A stretch of DNA of 60,642 nt from Bacteroidales bacterium (GCA_023146135.1 JAGLCR010000011.1:1-60642); one strand, 5' to 3'; counted from the stretch's first letter, positions 1 through 9,256 are shown. Notes: generated by a model not told the origin, from the letters alone. Program-made: numbers and translations.

Positions 1-1034
1 CGTAAATCTTTGATGTCGAGAATAGGCTCTAAAATAGAGTTTGTTAAAATTGATACATCAAGAACTCCTACAGGATCACTATCGTCGAATGTACCTTCTT
101 TAGCTTGTAGAGAATACCATTTGCCGTCCAAATACATTGAGAATTCGTGAAGTTTAGCTGGTTTGTAAATTTCAGCACCTTCTTCTTTAACGATAAAGTT
201 GTTATTTAATTTTGAAAGGAATTCCTCATTCGAAAGACCATTCAAATCAGTAACAGTACGGTTATAGTCAATAATTTTTAATTGATTATCAGGGAAATGA
301 ACTGCCATAAAGAAATTATACTCCTCATCACCTGTGTGATTGGGGTTTTTGGCTGCTTTTTCTTTTCCAATCAATGCAGCAGCAGCTGTACGATGATGAC
401 CATCAGCTACATAGGTTGAAGGTACTTTTTCAGCGAATAAACGCTCTAAATCAGCATTCATTTGTGTGTCATTGATTACCCAGAAATGATGACCGAAACC
501 ATCATCAGCAGTAAAATCATAGGCTGCTGGAGTTTTATTAACTACCGTTGCAACTATTTCATCTATTTCAGGAACCGCTTTATACGAAAAGAATACAGGC
601 TCGATATTCGCATTAAGATAGCGAGTTAAAATCATGCGATCCTCCTCTTTATCTGGACGAGTGAGCTCATGTTTTTTAATAATCCCCTGATTATAGTCTT
701 CACAAGCGGCAGCACCAACAATACCGTATTGAGTACGACCATCCATAGTTTGCGCATATACATAGTATTTTGCCACATCATCTTGAACCAACCAACCTTC
801 ATTTTTGAATTTGGTAAAATTCTCTACAGACTTATTATATACTTCATCAGAATGTACATCTATACCTGGGGCACAGTCAATTTCTGATCGAGTGATATGT
901 AATAATGAACAATCTTTTCCATCAGCCATCTGAGCAGCTTCTTCAGAATTCATTACATCATAAGGTAAAGAAGCTAGGTTCTCTACAATGTTTTTTGGTG
1001 GGCGAAGACCCTTAAACGGTTTTATAATTGCCAT
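1..1034 (-). CDS. DUF1015 family protein (C-terminus cut by window edge)
   Basis: The reading frame is open from an ATG at 1034 to the left edge, giving about 344 codons of a family that is usually a little over 400 residues. The N-terminus reads MAIIKPFKGLRPPKNIV and contains LPYDVMNSEEA, and the middle has YVADGHHRTAAA; these are hallmark segments of DUF1015 (also called SpoU-rRNA-methylase-neighbour) proteins. The biochemical function of the family is not established. It lies 75 bp downstream of serA on the same strand; serC, serA and a DUF1015 gene are commonly clustered in Bacteroidota, which hints at a role linked to serine or phosphoserine metabolism. That role is inference. The identification of the family is firm. 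Confidence 0.9.
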   Translation of the reverse strand, partial: MAIIKPFKGLRPPKNIVENLASLPYDVMNSEEAAQMADGKDCSLLHITRSEIDCAPGIDVHSDEVYNKSVENFTKFKNEGWLVQDDVAKYYVYAQTMDGRTQYGIVGAAACEDYNQGIIKKHELTRPDKEEDRMILTRYLNANIEPVFFSYKAVPEIDEIVATVVNKTPAAYDFTADDGFGHHFWVINDTQMNADLERLFAEKVPSTYVADGHHRTAAAALIGKEKAAKNPNHTGDEEYNFFMAVHFPDNQLKIIDYNRTVTDLNGLSNEEFLSKLNNNFIVKEEGAEIYKPAKLHEFSMYLDGKWYSLQAKEGTFDDSDPVGVLDVSILTNSILEPILDIKDL

Positions 1035-1109
1035 AATGTTTTGTTTTAATATAATTACGGATAGCGTGTTGAGACAATTCGAGAATTGTCATTACCCAAA
1101 TATCCAATG

Positions 1110-2030
1110 TTAATTCACCTTAAATTTAGTACTACCATCTTTGATAAAGCCAACAATTTGATTTGTAGCCGCAACACCTGCATTAATATTAGCTTCTGCA
1201 GTTTGCGCTCCCATTTTCTTGGGAGTAAAGAAGAATCGGCCAGTAAATTTTGCAGCAAACTCGTCTTTGCTATCGGGAGCAATATCAGAAAGGTAGTTAA
1301 AGTCATCGCGTTCAGCCATTAATTTCAACATTCCTTCTTCGTCAATTACTTCTTTTCTTGCAGTATTTACTAAAGTAGCACCCTTTGGCATTTTTGATAA
1401 AAGATCAAATCCAATTGATTTTTTGGTTTTATCATTTGAGGGAATATGTAATGAGATGTACTCACAGCTAGAGTAAAGCTCTTCAGCAGAATCAACCACT
1501 TTTACACCATCTTTTTCAATAGTTTCTTTGCTTACAAATGGGTCAAAAGCTAATACTTTCATGCCAAAACCTTTGGCCATGGTAGCTACGAAGCGGCCTA
1601 CATTTCCGTAAGCATGAATGCCTATTTTCTTTCCACGCAATTCTGTACCCGCTTTACCGTTGAACTGGCCACGAGCTTGGAAAATCATCATCCCGATTGC
1701 TAATTCAGCAACAGCATTTGAGTTTTGCCCTGGAGTGTTCATCACAGTAACACCTGCTTCTGTGGCAGCAGCTAGATCTACATTGTCGTAGCCCGCACCT
1801 GCACGAACAACGATTTTTAGATTTTTAGCAGCTGCAATTACCTCTTTAGTGATTTTGTCACTACGAATAATAACTGCATCAGCATCAGCAATCGCAGAAA
1901 GCAATTCGCTTTTATCGGTATATTTTTCTAAAAGTGCCAATTCAAATCCTGCATTTTCAATTACAGGACGCATTTGGTTAACCGCAGCAGGAGCAAACGG
2001 TTTTTCTGTGGCTATTAATACTTTTGTCAT
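1110..2030 (-). CDS. serA: D-3-phosphoglycerate dehydrogenase, short Bacteroidetes type
   Basis: This enzyme oxidises 3-phosphoglycerate to 3-phosphohydroxypyruvate with NAD, the first step of serine synthesis, in the cytoplasm. The 306 residues cover the substrate- and nucleotide-binding domains only; there is no C-terminal ACT domain, so serine feedback through ACT is not expected. The nucleotide loop reads GIHAYGNVG (residues 137-145) rather than the usual GxGxxG, the catalytic Arg is R225 in NTARKEVID, and the usual catalytic His (TPHxG) is Lys271 in TPKKMGAQT. This variant is typical of the Bacteroides-type enzyme. The gene lies between serC and a DUF1015 gene on one strand and is very likely co-transcribed with serC. 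Confidence 0.94.
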   Translation of the reverse strand: MTKVLIATEKPFAPAAVNQMRPVIENAGFELALLEKYTDKSELLSAIADADAVIIRSDKITKEVIAAAKNLKIVVRAGAGYDNVDLAAATEAGVTVMNTPGQNSNAVAELAIGMMIFQARGQFNGKAGTELRGKKIGIHAYGNVGRFVATMAKGFGMKVLAFDPFVSKETIEKDGVKVVDSAEELYSSCEYISLHIPSNDKTKKSIGFDLLSKMPKGATLVNTARKEVIDEEGMLKLMAERDDFNYLSDIAPDSKDEFAAKFTGRFFFTPKKMGAQTAEANINAGVAATNQIVGFIKDGSTKFKVN

Positions 2031-2045
2031 GATATTTGGGTTAGG

Positions 2046-2122
2046 AGCCTGAAGCTAGAAGCCTGAAGCTCGAAGAACGAGATTATATATTATGTCTGTT
2101 ACTTCGGGCTTTCGACTTCTTA
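2046..2122. repeat. REP-like short repeats between serC and serA
   Basis: The 11-mer AGCCTGAAGCT occurs twice (2046-2056 and 2060-2070). It is followed by CGAAG, and a roughly inverse, C/T-rich copy follows at about 2102-2122. Small clustered GAAGCTCGAAG-type repeats of this kind occur in intergenic DNA of many Bacteroidota. The element may fold in the serC-serA transcript. No coding potential is seen. Confidence 0.4.
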
Positions 2123-2133
2123 GTTCTGACTAA

Positions 2134-3207
2134 TTATGATTTTTGATTTTTGAATTCTTGCATACATGCAACTAAAGCTTCAACGCTTTCTTTAGGAAGT
2201 GCATTATATGTGGAAGCACGGAAACCACCTACAGAGCGGTGTCCTTTAATGCCAATCATTCCTTTGGCGGTAGCAAACTCCATAAATTCTTTCTCATACT
2301 GCTCGTATCCATCATTCATTACAAAACAAATATTCATAATTGAACGGTCTGCTTTGTCAAGAACAGTTCCTTTAAACATTGGATTTGTGTCAATTTCTGT
2401 ATAAAGAACATTAGCTTTATCCACATTACGCTTGTACATTGCTTCCACACCACCTTGTGCTTTTAACCACTTTAGTGTTTGTAATGCTGCAAATATTGGA
2501 ACTACAGGAGGAGTATTAAACATAGAACCACCTTTAATATGGGTTTTATAATCTAACATTGTAGGAATAAAATTATCAGTTTTACCCAGTGCATCTTCTT
2601 TTACAATAACGAAGGCAATTCCTGAAGGAGCAAGATTTTTTTGCGCTCCACCATATATTAAAGTGTATTTTGAAATATCAATTGGGCGAGAAAAAATATC
2701 TGATGACATATCTGCTATCAGAGGGATGTTAATGTCCATATCATTATGAATTTCTGTTCCATAAATAGTATTATTAGTTGTGATATGGAAATAGTCAGCA
2801 TCAGCAGGAATATCATAGCCTTTTGGAATATAGTTGTAAGTGGTATCTGCCGAAGAGGCAACCTCTATAACTTCACCAAAGCCTTTAGCCTCTTTAGTGG
2901 CTTTATTTGCCCAAGCACCTGTGTTTAAGTAAGCTGCTTTTTTCGACATGAAATTGAATGGTATCATTGCAAACTGTGTACTTGCACCACCACCTAAGAA
3001 TAATACATGATATCCTTCGGGAATATTTAATAACTCTTTGAATAAATCTTGAGCTTCATCCATTACGGCTACAAACTCTTTTCCACGGTGTGAAACTTCC
3101 ATTAATGATAAACCAGTACCATAGAAATCAAGAATAGCATCAGCAGTATTCTTTATAGTAAATTCAGGTAAAATTGAGGGGCCAGCATAAAAATTATGTT
3201 TCTTCAT
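2134..3207 (-). CDS. serC: Phosphoserine aminotransferase
   Basis: This PLP enzyme transfers an amino group from glutamate to 3-phosphohydroxypyruvate to make phosphoserine, the second step of serine synthesis, and also acts in pyridoxal phosphate synthesis. The 357-residue length is normal. The N-terminal [10 protein letters not shown], the phosphate and substrate segment EVSHRGKEF, the PLP-contacting GGGAST (72-77) and the Schiff-base Lys190 in [12 protein letters not shown] are all present, and the C-terminus carries [15 protein letters not shown]. It is the first gene of the minus-strand serC-serA-DUF1015 cluster. Confidence 0.97.
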   Translation of the reverse strand: MKKHNFYAGPSILPEFTIKNTADAILDFYGTGLSLMEVSHRGKEFVAVMDEAQDLFKELLNIPEGYHVLFLGGGASTQFAMIPFNFMSKKAAYLNTGAWANKATKEAKGFGEVIEVASSADTTYNYIPKGYDIPADADYFHITTNNTIYGTEIHNDMDINIPLIADMSSDIFSRPIDISKYTLIYGGAQKNLAPSGIAFVIVKEDALGKTDNFIPTMLDYKTHIKGGSMFNTPPVVPIFAALQTLKWLKAQGGVEAMYKRNVDKANVLYTEIDTNPMFKGTVLDKADRSIMNICFVMNDGYEQYEKEFMEFATAKGMIGIKGHRSVGGFRASTYNALPKESVEALVACMQEFKNQKS

Positions 3208-3412
3208 GATAATATCTTAAAAATTTATAATTGTTAAAAATATCTACTTTGTGTTAAATGTCAAAATATCAATACATTTACTTTTTATAGTGTATTAAAA
3301 TTTGAGAATGTAAAAATGCGAAATAATTCTGATATAGATGGCATTTATATGTGAAAAAAAATTAAAAGATAAATGTTTGTTAAGTTCCCCTTAATTCAAC
3401 TATTTAGCATTG

Positions 3413-4450
3413 CTATAAATCGTAATTCAGAGGTTTTTTCGGCTTGGCATTTATTTCTTCCGACACCTTGTTTCTTGCATCCACATCAGGGTAATAATTC
3501 CATCGATTATTTTCAAATAATAAGGCATCAACCACATTGGTTTCGGGATAATAAAACTCGTAAACGCCCTCCATTTCAATATTTAGAGGTTCAAGGCGGT
3601 CCAAAACAATCATAGGCTTGGTAATAGTTTTAATTCTTTTTGCTTCTACAACATCTTTGTTTTGAGCCGAAAAACCTCTTTGTTTTTTGTGTGATTTGTT
3701 GTTTTTCTTTTTCTTTTCGATATGAATGCTTTGAACATCGTAATCGAGGAACATTTTTACACGTGCTGAATAGGAGAATACTAAACGTCGAGCACGTTTG
3801 TTTTTGAAATATGCGTAGTCTTTAATGTTGAAGAGAGGATAACCAAAGATTACATCACCATTACTACGAAGTGTTGCTATCTCAATTACTTTCTTCGACA
3901 GAATTTTATCATATCCTTTCCAGCCCAACAAAGTATAATAGGTTTTTCCTCCTGATTTTGTTTGAATTATTTTATAATAATATGCTCCAAGCCATTTTTT
4001 TGGATAGAGCGTTTTGCTCTCAGGGCGACGTAGCTTTGGCGTTTGGTCATTTAGCTTGCTGTATCGGTATGATTTTGACTTTTTAACATAACTTTGAGTT
4101 ATGCCAAAATACTGATAATGGCCATCTTGCATTTGTATGGTCCAAGTATAGATTCTGAAATTTTCATCTTTAGAAGTCAACACAGAAATAAAATTTAAGG
4201 TGTCGAATTGGTAATCGATTGAGTTTTTATGGCGAGCAGCTTTCTCTACATAAATTTGTAGGCGTTTGTTGAGTTCTTTTTTTTGATCGTCACCGCGAGC
4301 TTTTATCAGCTTCTTACTATAGTGTAGCATAGAGTCTTCATACACCTTGAGTGTTTTGAATTCCTGAGTGAAGCCCAGCTTTTGAATTGAAAGAAAGAGA
4401 ATAAATAATGTAGGGATAATAAGTTTCGAGAGGTATTTATTTGCTTCCAT
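3413..4450 (-). CDS. Secreted protein of unknown function
   Basis: No family is recognised. Residues 1-29 form a signal peptide (hydrophobic LIIPTLFILFLSI, then FTQEF). The mature 316 residues are rich in Tyr and Lys: a helical segment with KKLIKARGDDQKKEL comes first, then an apparently beta-rich region (for example YYKIIQTKSGGKTYYTLLGWKGYDKI), and a basic patch KKKKNNKS near residue 245. It stands alone between serC and the divergent iron ABC operon. The minus strand has a good -7 element (TATTTTTG) about 22 bp upstream of the ATG. Likely periplasmic; function unknown. Confidence 0.7.
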   Translation of the reverse strand: MEANKYLSKLIIPTLFILFLSIQKLGFTQEFKTLKVYEDSMLHYSKKLIKARGDDQKKELNKRLQIYVEKAARHKNSIDYQFDTLNFISVLTSKDENFRIYTWTIQMQDGHYQYFGITQSYVKKSKSYRYSKLNDQTPKLRRPESKTLYPKKWLGAYYYKIIQTKSGGKTYYTLLGWKGYDKILSKKVIEIATLRSNGDVIFGYPLFNIKDYAYFKNKRARRLVFSYSARVKMFLDYDVQSIHIEKKKKNNKSHKKQRGFSAQNKDVVEAKRIKTITKPMIVLDRLEPLNIEMEGVYEFYYPETNVVDALLFENNRWNYYPDVDARNKVSEEINAKPKKPLNYDL

Positions 4451-4471
4451 GGATGTATTGTATCGTTTCTA

Positions 4472-4479
4472 CAAAAATA
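4472..4479 (-). promoter_or_regulatory. Bacteroidota -7 promoter element for the 4450 secreted-protein gene
   Basis: Read on the minus strand this is TATTTTTG, a match to the TAnnTTTG consensus, 22 bp before the ATG. No clear -33 TTTG is seen. Confidence 0.4.
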
Positions 4480-4563
4480 AGAGATTTTACTTTGTATAAA
4501 CTTGTTTTTGATGTTTTTTATTGTGGACTACGAATTGTGCTATTAGAAATTGCTGCGAATACA

Positions 4564-4582
4564 CTAATTTCATGTAAATTAG
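4564..4582. promoter_or_regulatory. 19-bp palindrome upstream of the ABC importer (possible metalloregulator box)
   Basis: CTAATTT-CATGT-AAATTAG is an inverted repeat with perfect 7-bp arms and a 5-bp centre, ending 22 bp before the ATG at 4605. Its 19-bp length is that of Fur and DtxR-family operators. Its place before an iron-type importer supports a metal-responsive operator, but the bases do not match a classical Fur or DtxR consensus, so the cognate regulator is unknown. Confidence 0.45.
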
Positions 4583-4604
4583 CAGACATATTAAATATGG
4601 TAAA

Positions 4605-5609
4605 ATGAGAATGTTAAAGATTGTAATAATCATTATAAGTGCAATATTTTTAAGCAATTGTACGGATAGTACTGAGGTAGTAGTGGTTTATACTAGTGTT
4701 GATCAAGTGTTTTCAGAGCCTATTTTGAAAGACTTTGAACAGGAAACAGGAATAAAAGTTAAGGCAGTTTATGATGCTGAAGAAACAAAATCGACAGGTG
4801 TGCTTAATCGTTTGATAGCTGAAAAGGATAATCCGCAATGCGATGTGTTTTGGAGTGGTGATCCTGTACGAACTATTATATTACAGAATAAAGGAATAAC
4901 TGCAGCGTATCACTCGCCGATAGCTGATGGAATTAGTGAGGTTTATAGAGATAAAGATTATCATTGGATTGGTTTTTCGGCTCGAGCTCGTGTGTTATTA
5001 TACAATAAGAAACTTATTGATGAATCGGAGGTGCCACAAGGTATATTTGATTTAACGAATGATAAATACCGTGGGCGATTTGGTATTGCTAACCCTCTTT
5101 TTGGTACTACAACATTTCATATGGCGGCATTATTTACCGTGCTTGGTGATGAAAAAGCAAAACAACTTTTGGATAGTTTACAATTGAATGGTTTGGTGAT
5201 TGCTACTAGTAATGGTGATATCAAACGACGTGTGCTGTCGGGTGAGATTGCTTGTGGCTTGACTGATACGGATGATGCTTTTGAGGCTTTAAAGGAGAGT
5301 GATAATGTGGATTTGGTTTTCCTTGACCAAAAGGGGATAGGTAGTCTTATAATTCCGAATACAGTGAATATGATCAATGGGTCGCGTAATGTTGATAATG
5401 CAAAAGTGTTAATTGACTATCTTTTAAGTAAACAAACAGAAGCCAAGCTTGCTAAATCCTGCGCTCAAATGCCTTTGCATAAAGGAGTGAAACTGCCTGA
5501 GGGAGTTTTTTCATTGGATCATATTGTACCTATGAAAGTGGACTATCGTAAAACAGCTAAAAAACTTGAGGAAATACAAGATTATTTGAAACGATGGTCC
5601 GAAAATTAG
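4605..5609 (+). CDS. ABC transporter substrate-binding lipoprotein, Fe(III)-binding (FbpA/FutA-like) type
   Basis: This is a solute-binding protein of an ABC importer, anchored outside the inner membrane. A lipoprotein signal is seen (hydrophobic stretch, then LSNC with Cys19). Mature sequence begins VVVYTSVDQVFSEPIL, and FEQETGIKV and CDVFWSGDP follow, all typical of the ferric-iron/AfuA-FutA group of class II binding proteins; close relatives bind 2-aminoethylphosphonate or other anions, so the substrate is not certain. The 334-residue length is normal. The stop overlaps the permease start by 16 bp, and the ATPase follows: a complete importer. A palindrome at 4564-4582 may control it by metal status. 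Confidence 0.88.
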   Translation: MRMLKIVIIIISAIFLSNCTDSTEVVVVYTSVDQVFSEPILKDFEQETGIKVKAVYDAEETKSTGVLNRLIAEKDNPQCDVFWSGDPVRTIILQNKGITAAYHSPIADGISEVYRDKDYHWIGFSARARVLLYNKKLIDESEVPQGIFDLTNDKYRGRFGIANPLFGTTTFHMAALFTVLGDEKAKQLLDSLQLNGLVIATSNGDIKRRVLSGEIACGLTDTDDAFEALKESDNVDLVFLDQKGIGSLIIPNTVNMINGSRNVDNAKVLIDYLLSKQTEAKLAKSCAQMPLHKGVKLPEGVFSLDHIVPMKVDYRKTAKKLEEIQDYLKRWSEN

Positions 5610-7168
5610 TCCATAACGAATTGTTTATTATTGGTTTTGCTGCATTTTTTATTTTCGCAGTATTACCAGTTATTTATACTATTTCTATTACATTTTTCAA
5701 TTTTCAATCGGTTTGGGCTAATTTGCAAGAACTGAATATTAGTACATTTCTTCTATTGCTTAAAAGTATTTTATTAAGTGCTTTTGTGGCCTTTTTAGCC
5801 ACCACTATTGGAAGTGTTCTCGCATTTGTATTATATAAAACAACCATTAGATATAGTAGCTTTTTTAAAATCCTCTTATTACTGCCACTTTTTATTTCAC
5901 CCTATATCTTAGCTGTTGCATGGAAAGAAGGATTCTTTTTAATGTTTGGAAGTACATTAGTTTTGGCATCCTATTGGGGTGTTATAATTGTGTTTATTAG
6001 TATTTATACGCCTTTATCTATGCTTATTGTGGGAAATGCTTTAGTAAATATTTCTTCCGAAATAGAAGATTCAGCCCTATTGATGACAAGCAAGCGACAT
6101 GTGGTACTAAAAATTGTGATTCCACTGATTAAGCCTGCTTTGATTACTTCATTCATCTTGATTTTCATCTTTAGCATTTCTGAATTTTCGGTCCCGTCTT
6201 ATTTTGCTGTTAAGGTTTTTACAACAGAGATATTTACCCAGTTTTCGGCCTTTTACAATTATTCATTGGCCATTCTACAATCTGTTTTATTAGTGTTGTT
6301 ATGCTTGTTTTTACTATTTGCGGAGCGAAAATATATTGCTAATGCACCTTTTTTAGCTATTGGAAATAAGGGTGTTGTATTTAAGTTATATACTATTGAA
6401 AAACAAAAAGTATTGCTATATTCTATACTTGTATTGTGGCTTTTTGTTTCAATATTTCTACCTCTTACTATTTTGGTGGCTCAGTCGTTTAGCGGAGGTG
6501 CCATGTATTTAGTTCAAGCAATTAACTTGATTAAACCTACCATCTTGAACTCTTTCTTTTTAGCTTTTGTGAGTTCAATAATTGTTGTTTTTATTGGTTT
6601 CACAGCGGCATATTATAATTCTGAACATCATTTGATAAAGCTTGCAAAATATTTTGATTTATTGTTGCTATTTATTTTTGCTATACCCTCAATTATATTC
6701 GGAATTAGTTTGATATTTTTTTATAATCAAGCGGCTTTAAGTATGATTTATACAAGCTATGCTATTCTGATAATTGCTTTCGTGGGTAAGTTCTCATTTA
6801 TTGCTTCAAAGCTAATATCAAACTCTTTAAAACAAATACCAGTTTCTTTAGATGAAGCTGCGCAAATACAATCTATCGGCTTTTACAAACGATTACAAAT
6901 GCTAATTCTACCACTTTTGTTACCAGCATTTTTTGCTAGTTTTGTAATTAGTTTTATTTTTATTGTTGGTGAGTTGGGGTTAAGTATTATGATTTACCCA
7001 CCAGGTGCCGAAATAATGTCTGTAAAAGTATATACCATTATGGCAAATGCTCCTCATGGTCTTAGTAGTGCAATGTCCTTAATTGTATTTTTAATAACTT
7101 TGGGCATTATTCCATTTTTTTACCTTTTAGTAAGACCAATGCTCAATAAATACCATCTGTCGAAATGA
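5594..7168 (+). CDS. ABC transporter permease, FbpB-type, two permease domains in one chain
   Basis: This inner-membrane protein forms the import channel for the solute delivered by the preceding lipoprotein. It is 524 residues with about 12 hydrophobic helices arranged as two homologous halves. Each half has a cytoplasmic coupling segment: EIEDSALLMTSKRHVVLKIVIP near residue 155-180 and SLDEAAQIQSIGFYKRLQMLILP near 417-440, corresponding to the EAA loop that docks to the ATPase. Fusion of both halves is the usual form for FbpB/AfuB iron permeases. It starts inside the binding-protein gene and its stop overlaps the ATPase start (ATGA), so translation is coupled. Confidence 0.93.
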   Translation: MVRKLVHNELFIIGFAAFFIFAVLPVIYTISITFFNFQSVWANLQELNISTFLLLLKSILLSAFVAFLATTIGSVLAFVLYKTTIRYSSFFKILLLLPLFISPYILAVAWKEGFFLMFGSTLVLASYWGVIIVFISIYTPLSMLIVGNALVNISSEIEDSALLMTSKRHVVLKIVIPLIKPALITSFILIFIFSISEFSVPSYFAVKVFTTEIFTQFSAFYNYSLAILQSVLLVLLCLFLLFAERKYIANAPFLAIGNKGVVFKLYTIEKQKVLLYSILVLWLFVSIFLPLTILVAQSFSGGAMYLVQAINLIKPTILNSFFLAFVSSIIVVFIGFTAAYYNSEHHLIKLAKYFDLLLLFIFAIPSIIFGISLIFFYNQAALSMIYTSYAILIIAFVGKFSFIASKLISNSLKQIPVSLDEAAQIQSIGFYKRLQMLILPLLLPAFFASFVISFIFIVGELGLSIMIYPPGAEIMSVKVYTIMANAPHGLSSAMSLIVFLITLGIIPFFYLLVRPMLNKYHLSK

Positions 7169-7875
7169 TTCAATTGAAAGAAATATCGTTTTCATACAAT
7201 GATAAACCTCTGATTAGAGGGTTGAATCTACAATTTGAAGTAGGCAAGCTTACTTGCTTATTAGGAAGTTCTGGTTGCGGTAAGAGTACTATATTACGTT
7301 TGATTGCTGGTTTGGAAGTGCCAAGTACAGGAGCAGTATATATTGATAATAAGCTTGTAGCCAAGGATAGGAAAAATATTACTATGGTAAGTAAGCGTAG
7401 TATTGGTTTTATCTTTCAAGAGTTGGCTCTTTGGCCCCATATGACAGCATATCAAAACGTGGCATTTGGTTTACAGGAACAGAAAAAGACAGATGTAAAA
7501 GAAAAAGTATTAGAGATTTTAGCATTTTTTGGATTATCGGAGTATATCGATAATTATCCAAATGAAATGTCGGGAGGGCAGAAGCAACTTTTAGCAATTG
7601 CGCGTTCATTAGTCTTGCAGCCTAAGGTATTACTGATGGATGAGCCCCTTTCGAATTTAGATGTTAAGCTTAAACATAAGATATTGGGTTATATAAAAAA
7701 ACTTAAAAATGAGTTTGATTTAACAATTGTATATGTTACTCATGACCATAAAGAAGCTTTTGCTATTGCCGATCAAGTGGTGCTTATGAATGAAGGAAGA
7801 GTTATTGAGCAAGGAACGACTGAGGAGATTGTTGGCTCAGCGAATGAATTTGTAAAAGAGTTTATAGAATATTAA
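7165..7875 (+). CDS. ABC transporter ATP-binding protein
   Basis: This is the ATPase that drives the iron-type importer. All motifs are present: Walker A GSSGCGKS (residues 34-41), Q-loop Gln85 in FIFQELALWPHM, signature MSGGQKQ (135-141), Walker B VLLMDEP (155-161) and switch His193 in YVTHDHKEA. It has only 236 residues and so lacks the C-terminal regulatory (TOBE-like) domain that FbpC proteins of about 350 residues carry. The ATG overlaps the permease stop by 4 bp. Confidence 0.95.
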   Translation: MIQLKEISFSYNDKPLIRGLNLQFEVGKLTCLLGSSGCGKSTILRLIAGLEVPSTGAVYIDNKLVAKDRKNITMVSKRSIGFIFQELALWPHMTAYQNVAFGLQEQKKTDVKEKVLEILAFFGLSEYIDNYPNEMSGGQKQLLAIARSLVLQPKVLLMDEPLSNLDVKLKHKILGYIKKLKNEFDLTIVYVTHDHKEAFAIADQVVLMNEGRVIEQGTTEEIVGSANEFVKEFIEY

Positions 7876-7886
7876 AATCAAGAACT

Positions 7887-8606
7887 ATGAGAATTATTTC
7901 AGTATTAGCCTTAGGGTTATTTTTACTTATGAGTTGTAGCAATAATAATAATCAGCCAAAAGTAATTGATAAAGAGAAGGGTGAGCTTATATCAGAGGTG
8001 TTAATTGATACGCTATTTGACTTTAGTAATTATCAAATTGCTTCTTTGCCAGCTGATTGGACAGAATCGTTTACAGGAAAAGGAAATGGTACTGAATGGA
8101 AAATAAAAGATGAACAGGGGAATAAAGTGATGGCGCAGTTATCAAATGACAACCCAAACTATCATTTTAATGTAGTGGTTTTTGAGGGTTTAGATTTATT
8201 GAATATGGAGTTAAATATTAGATTAAAAGCTGTTTCGGGAGTGGAGGATCAAGGTGGTGGTTTTGTATGGCGTTTTATTGATAAGGATAATTACTATGTG
8301 GTACGAGCTAATCCTTTGGAAGATAATGTGGTGCTTTATAAAGTTGAAAATGGTGTTCGAACAGATTTGCCATTGCTAGGTAAAGGAAAAACCTATGGAG
8401 TTGATGTGAAACCTTTAGGCCTTGGTTGGAATAATCTAAAATTGATAGTGCAGGATGATGTATTTACGGTGTACTTAAATGATGAGATACTTTTCGATGT
8501 AATGGATCAAACTTTTATTAAAAAAGGAAAAGTGGGTCTATGGACCAAAGCTGATGCAGTAACTGATTTTGATGATTTTCATGTTCAGGAATTAAGTTTC
8601 CAGTAA
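7887..8606 (+). CDS. Lipoprotein with DUF1080/LamG-like domain
   Basis: This lipoprotein (signal peptide with LLMSC, lipid Cys17) follows the ABC ATPase by 11 bp and is probably co-transcribed with it. The mature part looks like a single concanavalin-type beta sandwich: FSNYQIASLPADWTESFTGKG, GGGFVWRFIDKDNYYVVRANP, GWNNLKLIVQDD, VYLNDEILFDV and GKVGLWTKADAVTDFDDFHV. This pattern is that of DUF1080-like (3-keto-disaccharide hydrolase fold) and LamG domains. Such domains bind or cleave sugars in other proteins; no catalytic residues are evident here. Its role beside an iron-type importer is unclear. Confidence 0.75.
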   Translation: MRIISVLALGLFLLMSCSNNNNQPKVIDKEKGELISEVLIDTLFDFSNYQIASLPADWTESFTGKGNGTEWKIKDEQGNKVMAQLSNDNPNYHFNVVVFEGLDLLNMELNIRLKAVSGVEDQGGGFVWRFIDKDNYYVVRANPLEDNVVLYKVENGVRTDLPLLGKGKTYGVDVKPLGLGWNNLKLIVQDDVFTVYLNDEILFDVMDQTFIKKGKVGLWTKADAVTDFDDFHVQELSFQ

Positions 8607-8636
8607 TGATAGTAAGTAGCACATTGTAAAATATAG

Positions 8637-8644
8637 TACCTTTG
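8637..8644 (+). promoter_or_regulatory. -7 promoter element before the DUF308 gene
   Basis: TACCTTTG matches TAnnTTTG and lies 36 bp before the GTG start of the DUF308 gene, suggesting that gene has its own promoter. No clear -33 element at the right distance. Confidence 0.4.
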
Positions 8645-8680
8645 ATAAATAATAATATTAAATAATTAAAATCATTAATC

Positions 8681-9256
8681 GTGAAAAATCAATCTTTATC
8701 AAATAAGTGGATAAGTCTTTTTGTAAATGGTATTATCGCTTTGATTGTCGGAACTGTATTTATCTTTGTGCCAGAAGCAGTGTATGTTACAATTATTCAA
8801 GTATTTGGTGCATTATTACTTATTGGTGGAATAGGGTTTATTTTCTCAGTCGTTCGTAAGAATGCTGAAGGAGGTATGCACATTATGGGAATTGTGCAAG
8901 GGATTATTAATATTGGAGTTGGGATATTTATGATTCTTCAACCCGGCTTGATTTTTAAGTTTACAATGACATTTATCGCTATTTGGTTAATTATTTCTGG
9001 AGCGATTCAGCTTTATGATTCTCATTCGATGCGAAATGTGATGAATCATTATAAAATTTTGATGATTTGGGGATTTATCAATATTGCTTTGGGAGTAATA
9101 ATTATTCTAGTGCCTAAATTCCCATTCCTTATTTTTGGATATATTGCTTATGTCATAGCTGTGGTAATGTTTATTTACGCAGGTATTTTTTATGGTTACC
9201 GCAATCATGTTCCAGGTGGTAATAAGGATATTGAAGATGCTGAAATTGTTGACTAA
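8681..9256 (+). CDS. DUF308 (HdeD-like) membrane protein
   Basis: This 191-residue integral membrane protein has six hydrophobic helices in three similar pairs, with the repeated feel of DUF308/HdeD proteins: LFVNGIIALIVGTVFIFVP, VQGIINIGVGIFMILQPG and IWGFINIALGVIIILVPKFP. HdeD of E. coli is tied to acid resistance; the general role of the family is not known. The start is GTG at 8681, giving MKNQSLSNKW. The tail GGNKDIEDAEIVD is acidic and presumably cytoplasmic. It converges on the amidotransferase gene at 9281. Confidence 0.85.
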   Translation: MKNQSLSNKWISLFVNGIIALIVGTVFIFVPEAVYVTIIQVFGALLLIGGIGFIFSVVRKNAEGGMHIMGIVQGIINIGVGIFMILQPGLIFKFTMTFIAIWLIISGAIQLYDSHSMRNVMNHYKILMIWGFINIALGVIIILVPKFPFLIFGYIAYVIAVVMFIYAGIFYGYRNHVPGGNKDIEDAEIVD

